From NCBI GenBank assembly GCA_029263275.1, contig JAJCXU010000100.1:1-7916 (forward strand): a stretch of DNA of 7,916 nucleotides, written 5' to 3'. A program made the translations under genes and the position numbers. Below the pieces are notes generated by a model. That model saw only the letters and a list, made by a program, of their open reading frames with translations, made no database searches and had not been told where the DNA came from. How positions within the stretch are numbered: position 1 is the stretch's first letter; every line of letters starts with the position of its first letter. The DNA is from Ilumatobacter sp. GTDB lineage: Bacteria > Actinomycetota > Acidimicrobiia > Acidimicrobiales > Ilumatobacteraceae. Of the stretch, positions 1-4,753 are shown in pieces.

Positions 1-157
1 CTTCGAGCTTGGCGATGATGCCGCGAATCTCGTCCGCATCAGGCGGGTTCTTGATGTAGTTGACGGTCTCGAAGTCGACACCGAGTTCTTCTGCAATGCG
101 CACGGCATTGACCGAAGAGTTTCAATGTTGATTGTGATAGATCCGAACATCAGCCAT
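1..157 (-). CDS. ArsC-family thioredoxin-fold protein with in-frame UGA (probable selenoprotein), 5' part only
   Basis: From ATG at 157 the frame reads MADVRIYHNQH, then TGA at 124-122 (codon 12), then NSSVNAVRIAEELG and on, open to base 1 (52 codons visible; the C-terminus lies outside the window). The I-Y-H-N start, the later N-Y-I-K-N-P-P-D segment (residues 33-40) and the E-I-R-G-I-I-A-K-L helix match the ArsC/YffB/Spx family, whose enzymes reduce arsenate or act as thiol oxidoreductases through a Cys at about position 12 (HNPxC in plasmid R773 ArsC). The TGA occupies exactly that Cys position, there is no other lesion, and a SECIS-like hairpin follows. I infer selenocysteine as the nucleophile. 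The Arg of the classic CxxSR motif is Val16 here, so true arsenate reduction is uncertain. The Shine-Dalgarno is weak. The carbonic anhydrase lies 77 nt upstream on the same strand. A gene caller would probably restart at GTG 103 and lose the active site. The alternative is a Cys-to-stop mutation or a sequencing error. Confidence 0.78.
87..118 (-). promoter_or_regulatory. Candidate bacterial SECIS hairpin
   Basis: Read on the minus strand, the hairpin starts 3 nt after the UGA. The lower stem is UCUUC (118-114) with GAAGA (91-87). An internal loop has GGU (113-111) against CA (93-92). The upper stem is CAAUGC (110-105) with GCAUUG (99-94), and the apical loop is CGUGC (104-100). All 11 pairs are Watson-Crick. 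The apical loop lies 18-22 nt after the UGA, within the usual range for bacterial SECIS elements, and carries G then U at loop positions 2-3, as in the SelB-binding loop of E. coli fdhF. A U sits in the internal loop just below the upper stem, reminiscent of the bulged U in fdhF, although the upper stem is longer here. It lies inside coding sequence, as bacterial SECIS elements do. Assigned by eye; no folding energy was computed. Confidence 0.62.
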
Positions 158-210
158 GTCATTCAGGATAGAGCCCTGGCCAGCGCTGAGCCCCATCGGT
201 TGTTCGCCGA

Positions 211-226
211 TCGCGGCACGCCGCGA
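211..226 (-). terminator. GC-rich hairpin after carbonic anhydrase, possible terminator or attenuator
   Basis: A 7-bp perfect inverted repeat, TCGCGGC / GCCGCGA around two bases, begins 8 nt past the carbonic anhydrase stop codon. A weaker 5-bp hairpin (ATCGG / CCGAT, 195-211) follows. There is no U-tract, so intrinsic termination is doubtful. It could lower read-through into the downstream ArsC-like gene. Nothing else recognisable was found in 158-234. Confidence 0.3.
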
Positions 227-234
227 CCCAGACG

Positions 235-741
235 TCAGTCGATGGTGACTTCGTTGATCTTGCCGGTTGTGACGTCGTAGACGAAGCCGCGCATGTGCGA
301 GGCATCAACGAACGGCGTGACCAGGAGACGTTGCATCGACTGACGGACATCGACGAACGGGTCGTCGAAGGATTCGACCGACCATCGCGGCTTGATGCCC
401 AACTCCTGTTCCAACTGCGTCTTGAAGCCATCATCGGTGACCTTCTGCAGGCCGCAGTCGGTGTGGTGCACCAGCACGATCTCGCGCGTGCCGAGGGCAC
501 GTTGGCTGAGGCACAACGAGCGAATCACGTCATCGGACACGATGCCGCCGGCGTTGCGGATGATGTGCGCCTCACCATTCTCCAAGCCGAGCAGCTTGAA
601 GGTGTCCATTCGTGAGTCCATGCAGGCAACAACGGCCATCTTGCGCAGCGGCGCGACCTGGAGATCGTGGTCGGCGAACCCCGCGGCAAATTCGGCGTTG
701 AGCTCGACGAGTTGGTCGGTGGAGGGGCTGAAGTCGCTCAT
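235..741 (-). CDS. Beta-class carbonic anhydrase (Rv1284-like)
   Basis: Catalyses reversible hydration of CO2 to bicarbonate in the cytoplasm, with Zn as cofactor. The 168-residue product carries the beta-class signature: Cys40-x-Asp42-x-Arg44 (ACMDSR) and His93-x-x-Cys96 (HTDCG), giving the Cys/His/Cys zinc ligands and the Asp-Arg dyad. The segments IIRNAGGIVSDDVIRS and LGTREIVLVHHTDCG, and the ending R-G-F-V-Y-D-V-T-T-G-K-I-N-E-V, closely resemble mycobacterial Rv1284 as I recall it, and the length is similar (about 163). I chose ATG 741 because it matches where the family starts and because a TACGGT hexamer lies 7 nt upstream, fitting a leaderless transcript. An alternative GTG at 813 has an excellent AGGAGG at 6-nt spacing, but its 24 extra codons are less GC-biased and show no family similarity. 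It is divergent from the gene at 889 and sits upstream of the ArsC-like gene. Confidence 0.95.
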   Translation of the reverse strand: MSDFSPSTDQLVELNAEFAAGFADHDLQVAPLRKMAVVACMDSRMDTFKLLGLENGEAHIIRNAGGIVSDDVIRSLCLSQRALGTREIVLVHHTDCGLQKVTDDGFKTQLEQELGIKPRWSVESFDDPFVDVRQSMQRLLVTPFVDASHMRGFVYDVTTGKINEVTID

Positions 742-748
742 CGGGGTG

Positions 749-754
749 ACCGTA
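749..754 (-). promoter_or_regulatory. Candidate -10 element for leaderless carbonic anhydrase mRNA
   Basis: TACGGT on the minus strand fits the actinobacterial TANNNT -10 consensus and ends 7 nt before ATG 741, so transcription could begin at the start codon. TTGAGT at 779-774 could serve as a -35 with a 19-nt spacer. The same TACGGT-N7-start arrangement recurs before the small ORF at 3855. Inferred by pattern only. Confidence 0.38.
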
Positions 755-888
755 GTGCCCACGGCGACGGCCCACTCAACACTGTGACAGCTCGTCGGTA
801 TGGTGCCTCTCACCGACTCCCTCCTGCCATCAACGCCATTCGCTCGACCTGCAGCCCGCCCGCATCGTCGAGTGCCACAGGAGGCCCC

Positions 889-1323
889 ATGTTCCCGTCG
901 CTGTCATTCAATGATTTCCCGCGCGCCCACATCGACCCCATTGAGACGCGGCTCGACGCGCTGCGACTCATCTTGATGGTGGTGTCGTCCGAGTCCTCCC
1001 CCGAGACCCTGGTGGTTGCACTCGACGACCAGCGATGCGGCGTGAGCATCGCGTGCGTCTCGGGCACTACCGACCCCGATGCCGTCATCGGCGTCATCGA
1101 CGCGTTCGCAGAGTCGGCACGGCTCTCGCTCAACGTCGCCAGCCTCGTGGTGGCATCGGTTCGCCCCGACGGCGAATTCGAGGTCGAAGATCTGGCCCGC
1201 TGGCATGAGGCTGACCAGTCCTGTTGGGAGTCAGACATCGAGCTCATCGAATGGTTTGTCGTCGGCACATCGATCTCATGCCCGCGTGAATTCTCTGGTG
1301 TGCCAGCTCGATGGGCGAGCTGA
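889..1323 (+). CDS. Conserved hypothetical protein, 144 aa
   Basis: I cannot assign a function. The start ATG 889 is supported by AGGAGG at 879-884 (4-nt spacing). The frame is open upstream to 667, but that part overlaps the carbonic anhydrase on the other strand and is not needed. The product is soluble and mildly acidic, with alternating hydrophobic strands: LRLILMVVSS (25-34), ETLVVALDD (39-47), GVSIACVSGT (51-60), a D-P-D-A-V helix (62-75), SLVVASVRPDG (85-95) and IEWFVVG (120-126), then a short Cys-containing C-terminus (CPRE, 131-134, and PARW). The VVASVRPDG and EWFVVG segments with a terminal CPR...RW remind me of uncharacterised acidimicrobial proteins with a RadC/JAB-like strand order; this is from memory and weak. 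Its stop codon abuts that of the convergent DUF4031 gene with no spacer. Confidence 0.75.
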   Translation: MFPSLSFNDFPRAHIDPIETRLDALRLILMVVSSESSPETLVVALDDQRCGVSIACVSGTTDPDAVIGVIDAFAESARLSLNVASLVVASVRPDGEFEVEDLARWHEADQSCWESDIELIEWFVVGTSISCPREFSGVPARWAS

Positions 1324-1626
1324 TCAGTCAGACCCAGTTCGGGAGAGGTCCGCCTTGCGCTCCCGCCGTTGAGCTGGCGACAGCCGAAGGCCGGCACTGC
1401 GCAATCGGCGCAGTAGTTCTCGACTCTCGACCGATACGGCTCCGGCCTTGATCATTCGGGGCCGATACGACTCGGGAATGTCGTAGTGGTCGCCCTGGAA
1501 ACCGCGGCGCGGGATACCGACCAGATCGGCGAAATCGTGGAGCTCGTCGTACGACAGGTCGCTCACCAGGTGACACCATTTCTCACCGCGGTGCCACCAG
1601 CGCGCCTCGTCGATCAGGATGGTCAC
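1324..1626 (-). CDS. DUF4031 domain protein
   Basis: A 100-residue protein matching the actinobacterial DUF4031 family as I recall it. It has a start of the form xTILIDEARW, then W-C-H-L-V-S-D (17-23), E-L-H-D-F-A (28-33), G-I-P-R-R-G-F-Q-G-D-H-Y-D-I-P (37-51) and A-G-A-V...S-R-E-L-L-R-R-L. The family has no established function. The conserved His, Asp and Tyr residues (H19, D23, H30, D46-H47-Y48-D49) suggest a small catalytic or ligand-binding domain, which is inference. I chose GTG 1626 because the family normally starts directly at this strand; GGCAGG lies about 10 nt upstream. Alternative starts at ATG 1650 or GTG 1662 would add 8 or 12 residues, the latter running into the divergent HD gene. 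The C-terminus is a basic tail (RRERKADLSR). Confidence 0.85.
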   Translation of the reverse strand: MTILIDEARWWHRGEKWCHLVSDLSYDELHDFADLVGIPRRGFQGDHYDIPESYRPRMIKAGAVSVESRELLRRLRSAGLRLSPAQRRERKADLSRTGSD

Positions 1627-1652
1627 GCCGTGCAGCCTGCCAGACTGCATCC

Positions 1653-2318
1653 GTGAACTCACGCTCCACCCACCGCGGTGACGACCAATCCGACTCCGAC
1701 CGAATTCAGGGTGTCGCCGAACTCGCCTGGATCGCGCACGTCAGCTCTGACATCGAATTGTTCGACCGCCTGGTCAGCCGGCACCGCGAGCGCCAACGTC
1801 GATACCACCGCATCGGGCACGTCGAAGCAGTGCTCGGCCACATCGACGATCTTGCCGGTTCCGAGCAGGTCAACGATCTCGGCGTCGTGGTCGCTGCAGC
1901 GCTCTACCACGATGCGATCTACGAGTCGCAGCATCCGGCCAATGAGCGAGCGAGCGCCCGCCTGGCGCGACGCGATCTCACCGCCCTCGGATGGGAGGCG
2001 TCACGTGTCGCGCTGGTCAGCGCGATGATCGAAGGCACGGCCACCCATCTCGATCCTGCCGACGGCGACACCGCCGTGTTGTTCGATGCCGACCTGGCGA
2101 TCCTCGGCGCCGATCCTGATTCCTACCGCTCCTACGTCTCGGCAGTCCGCGACGAGTACGGCCATTTCGACAAGGCCGAGTGGACGTCGGGGCGAACGAC
2201 GGTGATGTCCGGGTTTCTCGAGCGGCCGACGATCTATGCGACCGCACGCGGGCGCGATCGGTGGGAAGACGCAGCACGCGCCAACATCACGGCTGAGCTG
2301 ACCGAGTTGACGAGTTGA
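1653..2318 (+). CDS. HD-superfamily metal-dependent hydrolase
   Basis: A 221-residue predicted metal-dependent phosphohydrolase of the HD superfamily (COG4339-like). Visible motifs are YHRIGHVEAVL (His52 and His56), AALYHDAIYE with the diagnostic His86-Asp87, N97-E-R, EGTATHLDP (His132), and FDADLAILG (Asp145 and Asp147). These are the expected metal ligands and catalytic residues for an all-helical HD fold. The substrate is unknown; relatives are uncharacterised, and nucleotide or phosphoester hydrolysis is a family-level guess. GTG 1653 is the only reasonable in-frame start before the conserved region, and it lacks a clear Shine-Dalgarno. Roughly the first 22 residues are poorly conserved in appearance. 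The start lies only 26 nt from that of the divergent DUF4031 gene. The 3' end overlaps the convergent MFS gene by 32 bp. Confidence 0.88.
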   Translation: MNSRSTHRGDDQSDSDRIQGVAELAWIAHVSSDIELFDRLVSRHRERQRRYHRIGHVEAVLGHIDDLAGSEQVNDLGVVVAAALYHDAIYESQHPANERASARLARRDLTALGWEASRVALVSAMIEGTATHLDPADGDTAVLFDADLAILGADPDSYRSYVSAVRDEYGHFDKAEWTSGRTTVMSGFLERPTIYATARGRDRWEDAARANITAELTELTS

Positions 2319-3621
2319 TCTCCGTCGCCGGTGTCCGATTGGCCATGGCCGGCGTCGACGTCTGGGCCGCCTCAGGCTCGCCTGCTTCGATCTCGTCTTG
2401 AGCTGACCGCTCAGCGACTGCATAGGTCAGCATCGCCGCGGTGGCGATGATGCCCATCAACGCGATGGTCTGGCGACGGCCGATTGCTTCGGCGAGCAAT
2501 CCCAACGGAAGCGCGGCGATACCGAAGCCAGCGAAGCTGAGCTGGAGCAAGGACTGCACGCGGCCTTGGTGCGACGGCTCGGTCAAGTTGAGCGCGATGG
2601 CATTCGACAGCGACTGATACCCCGTCGTGCCTCCGCCGATGATGACGACGACGAGCACCGCGATCCAGAATGTCGGGGACAGTGCAAGCGCGGCGACGCC
2701 GACTCCGAAGATCGTGCCGGTGACCGCCATCACCCTCCATCGGCCCGGTTCATCCGCGCGGCCAGCCAGCCAGAGCCCGACCGCCACTGCACCCACCGAC
2801 GCGGCAGAGCTGATCAAGCCCACCCATCCGTCGTTGTCGAGGTCAAAGGTGTCTTTGACCAGCGCCGGGATGAACACGACGTAGTTGAAGCCGAACATGA
2901 TGACGATGAATGAGCTGACCAGGAGTCGGCGCAGATGGGGTCGCGACCGCACGTAGCGCACCCCGTCGATGATCTCAGCCAACGGCCGCGCCGGTGGCAG
3001 GTCTGCCGTCGGGGCGACGTTGGGAAGACGCAACACCGCAAGGAACGACATGAACGAGAACGCGCCGGCGATCAGGTAGGCGCCACCGATGCCGAAGAAG
3101 GCGATGCCGGCCAATGCGCCAGCAAACGACGGCGCAATCACTCGGGTGCCGTTCATGCTCAACAGCGACAGGGTGATGGCATTGCCAAGTTGTTCTCGTC
3201 CGACCAGCTCGGTGGTGAAGGCGACACGAGCTGGTCCGTAGAACCCGAAGGCGGTGCCTTGCACCAGCCCAGCTGCAGCAAGCATCCAGAACTGTTCGGT
3301 TCCGGTGACCACAGCGAGACCCATCGCCGTCGCGCCGGCGGTGAGTGCCACTTGGCTCCACAACATCACCGTTCGTTTCGGCAGCCGATCAGCTGCAACG
3401 CCACCAAGCGGCGTCGCGATCAGCATCGTGCCGCCGAAGACGAGATAGACGAGCCCGATCGCCCCGTCGCGCTCAGTCAGCTCCCAGGCGAGGATGCCCC
3501 GCAGCAGGAATTGCATCTGCACGGCCATGAACGAGAACGTTCCGGCCCACCAGAGACGCCGGTAGTCAGGCAGTGACAACGAGGCGAACGACTCCTTCAA
3601 TCCTGTTCGTCCGCCAGCCAT
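2287..3621 (-). CDS. MFS transporter, probable drug/siderophore-type exporter (EntS/MFS_3-like)
   Basis: A 444-residue inner-membrane carrier of the major facilitator superfamily. It opens with LPDYRRLWWAG, typical of the EntS/MFS_3 branch, and has about 12 hydrophobic segments in two halves. MFS motif A is GGVAADRLPKR (73-83) between helices 2 and 3. A hydrophilic central loop (about 205-235) contains R-S-R-P-H-L-R-R-L, and a degenerate repeat of motif A in the second half reads AEAIGRRQT. Residues beyond about 405 form a polar tail rich in Glu, Ser and Thr. These features predict proton-driven export of a small molecule; the substrate cannot be told from sequence. ATG 3621 gives the expected N-terminus, but the Shine-Dalgarno (GGAG, 2 nt away) is poorly placed. 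The gene is monocistronic in this window. A direct-repeat/palindrome operator candidate lies about 57-74 bp upstream. Confidence 0.93.
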   Translation of the reverse strand: MAGGRTGLKESFASLSLPDYRRLWWAGTFSFMAVQMQFLLRGILAWELTERDGAIGLVYLVFGGTMLIATPLGGVAADRLPKRTVMLWSQVALTAGATAMGLAVVTGTEQFWMLAAAGLVQGTAFGFYGPARVAFTTELVGREQLGNAITLSLLSMNGTRVIAPSFAGALAGIAFFGIGGAYLIAGAFSFMSFLAVLRLPNVAPTADLPPARPLAEIIDGVRYVRSRPHLRRLLVSSFIVIMFGFNYVVFIPALVKDTFDLDNDGWVGLISSAASVGAVAVGLWLAGRADEPGRWRVMAVTGTIFGVGVAALALSPTFWIAVLVVVIIGGGTTGYQSLSNAIALNLTEPSHQGRVQSLLQLSFAGFGIAALPLGLLAEAIGRRQTIALMGIIATAAMLTYAVAERSAQDEIEAGEPEAAQTSTPAMANRTPATEINSSTRSAQP

Positions 3622-3677
3622 TGCTCCATGGTGTCTGATTCAGGGTGGATCAGGCTCACTGCAGCGATGTGCCATGT

Positions 3678-3695
3678 GTCAGACGGTCAGACCGT
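3678..3695. promoter_or_regulatory. Candidate operator: direct repeat within a palindrome
   Basis: GTCAGAC occurs twice (3678-3684 and 3686-3692) on an 8-bp period. The second copy sits within a dyad, ACGGT-CAG-ACCGT (3683-3695). The location, 57-74 bp upstream of the MFS start, suits a regulator-binding site. The triloop and 5-bp arms make a terminator unlikely. The rest of 3622-3726 shows nothing clear. Confidence 0.25.
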
Positions 3696-3726
3696 GAGGC
3701 GGCGCGGCCGCGGGCCGAAGCAGACG

Positions 3727-3855
3727 TCAGTCGCGGCGTGGCTTCGTGCGGACCGGGATCGGCACGGGCGTCTTGTCGTTGTTGCGTTCACCCGAAATCA
3801 CGGCGCCCGCGGCTGCAGCAACTGCCGCGACGGTGACGATGATGGTGATCAACAC
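3727..3855 (-). CDS. Candidate 42-residue single-pass membrane protein
   Basis: From GTG 3855 the frame encodes a hydrophobic N-terminal helix (LITIIVTVAAVAAAAGAVI, residues 2-20). This is followed by a polar, proline- and arginine-rich tail containing GERNNDKT and PVPIPVRTKPRRD, with a stop at 3727. Third codon positions are about 80% G or C, like neighbouring genes, and an upstream in-frame TGA (18 nt before the start) limits extension. TACGGT lies 7 nt before the GTG, which would allow a leaderless mRNA. The topology suggests a membrane-anchored peptide with a cytoplasmic basic tail. I recognise no family. It sits between the MFS gene (same strand, 105 nt downstream) and the divergent DUF3039 gene. 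Because it is short, it could be chance; two overlapping ORFs in other frames have no protein-like composition. Confidence 0.5.
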   Translation of the reverse strand: MLITIIVTVAAVAAAAGAVISGERNNDKTPVPIPVRTKPRRD

Positions 3856-3861
3856 GGGATC

Positions 3862-3868
3862 TACCGTA
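3862..3868. promoter_or_regulatory. Candidate bidirectional -10 element
   Basis: TACCGTA reads as TANNNT on both strands: TACCGT (3862-3867, plus) and TACGGT (3868-3863, minus). The minus element lies 7 nt before GTG 3855. The plus element would give a leader of about 29 nt for DUF3039 at 3903. No convincing -35 was seen on either side. Confidence 0.3.
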
Positions 3869-3902
3869 CCTCATTGGGTCCGCGATGTGATTCACTGATC
3901 CC

Positions 3903-4193
3903 ATGACCGATCTGGAAACGATGCCGGTGCAGGACACGGATCTGCTCACCGAAGAGGTGACGGAAACCGAAGAACCCACTGCGGCACACATTGTCAAAGT
4001 GAAGCGGGGCGAGAATGCCCAGGCCGTGGTCCTCGAGGCTCGGGTCATGGGAACGCCGATCGAAGCCCTGTGTGGATTCACGTGGGTGCCGTCGCGCGAT
4101 CCCAAGCAGCTGCCCGTCTGCGAAGAGTGCAAGGCGATGTATGGCCTGTACAAAGACTTCAACGACGGCCTGAGCGACTCCCCGAGTGACTGA
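3903..4193 (+). CDS. DUF3039 protein (small, possible zinc-binding)
   Basis: A 96-residue protein of the actinobacterial DUF3039 family. The first 27 residues are acidic and low-complexity (DTDLLTEEVTETEEPT), likely disordered. The conserved part runs AAHIVKVKRG (27-36), VMGTPIEALCGFTWVPSRDPKQLP (49-71, quoted in pieces by family memory) and VCEECKAMYG (72-81). His29, Cys57, Cys73 and Cys76 could form a His-Cys3 zinc site; this is inference from spacing and conservation, not a known structure. The family's function is unknown to me. ATG 3903 has no clear Shine-Dalgarno. The stop overlaps the NUDIX start by 8 nt, implying co-transcription and probably translational coupling. Confidence 0.88.
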   Translation: MTDLETMPVQDTDLLTEEVTETEEPTAAHIVKVKRGENAQAVVLEARVMGTPIEALCGFTWVPSRDPKQLPVCEECKAMYGLYKDFNDGLSDSPSD

Positions 4194-4713
4194 CTCCGCC
4201 ACCCCGGCCGATCTCCGCATCCGCCAGGCGGTGCGCGCACTGCTACTCACACCTGACAGTGAGGTCCTGCTCGTCCGGTTCGAGTTTCCGACACGCCACG
4301 TGTGGGCACTCCCAGGTGGCGGCCTCGACCCGGGCGAGGACCATCTCACCGCTCTGCATCGCGAACTGGCCGAGGAAACCGGGTTGACCAACGCCAACGT
4401 CGGTCCGCACATCTGGACTCGCGAGCACGTGATTCCGTTTCTCGACGGGTCCTACGACGGCCAGCGCGATCAGATCCACCTCGTCCCCACCGAGCGCTTC
4501 GACCCGGTACCTGCGATTGGCTGGGAGCAGATGCGGGCGGAACGAGTCCACGAGATGCGGTGGTGGACCGTCGATGAGATCTCCTCGCAGTCCCAACGTG
4601 TGGCGGCAGGCGTTGCCACCGCCGTGGGGTTTGCACCTGTCGCGTTCATCGATGTGCTCCAGCAGCTATTGAGCCGCGGCGTTCCGTCAGCGCCACTCGA
4701 CACCGGGGTCTAG
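4186..4713 (+). CDS. NUDIX hydrolase
   Basis: A 175-residue NUDIX-superfamily pyrophosphohydrolase, which cleaves nucleoside diphosphates linked to another moiety using Mg2+ or Mn2+. The NUDIX box is intact: Gly45, five residues, Glu51, seven residues, then R59-E-L-A-E-E-T-G-L (59-67), matching GX5EX7REUXEEXGU. The strand before it (VWALPGGGL) and the opening VRALLLTPDSEVLLVRF are standard. A W-W-T-V-D-E-I segment near residue 131 is the usual edge of the domain. The substrate is not predictable. The start is GTG 4186, giving MTDSATPADLRIRQAV; it overlaps the DUF3039 stop and has little Shine-Dalgarno, which fits coupled translation. The 40-nt gap to the enolase-superfamily gene would allow read-through. 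Confidence 0.94.
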   Translation: MTDSATPADLRIRQAVRALLLTPDSEVLLVRFEFPTRHVWALPGGGLDPGEDHLTALHRELAEETGLTNANVGPHIWTREHVIPFLDGSYDGQRDQIHLVPTERFDPVPAIGWEQMRAERVHEMRWWTVDEISSQSQRVAAGVATAVGFAPVAFIDVLQQLLSRGVPSAPLDTGV

Positions 4714-4753
4714 GTCAGGCCCTGGTGGCTGCTCGGTGTGCCAGGGTGGCGGC

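Noticed and set aside
122..157. Treating the ArsC-like gene as a pseudogene truncated at codon 12
   Set aside because: The only lesion is a TGA (not TAA/TAG) at the catalytic Cys position, the downstream frame is intact and a SECIS-like hairpin follows. Still possible if selenocysteine machinery is absent.
667..888. N-terminal extension of the 144-aa hypothetical protein back to 667
   Set aside because: It overlaps the carbonic anhydrase coding sequence on the other strand, and ATG 889 has a clear AGGAGG.
810..1397. 195-aa minus-strand ORF
   Set aside because: Antisense shadow of the gene at 889-1323. Its composition is Ser/Thr/Arg-rich with no domain, and it spans the DUF4031 tail. Only its final six codons were noted, as a possible leader peptide.
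2935..3576. 213-aa plus-strand ORF inside the MFS gene
   Set aside because: Low-complexity His/Arg/Glu-rich translation antisense to a clear transporter; a by-product of GC-rich codon use.
3683..3695. Hairpin ACGGT-CAG-ACCGT as a terminator for the small ORF
   Set aside because: Five pairs with a triloop and no U-tract; better seen as a possible operator half-site.
3628..3906. 92-aa plus-strand ORF in the MFS/DUF3039 intergenic region
   Set aside because: Arg/Asp-rich, no hydrophobic core, no Shine-Dalgarno support, and it conflicts with the more protein-like minus-strand small ORF.
3788..4412. Two long minus-strand ORFs (150 and 183 aa) over DUF3039 and NUDIX
   Set aside because: Antisense to recognisable DUF3039 and NUDIX motifs; no family features of their own.
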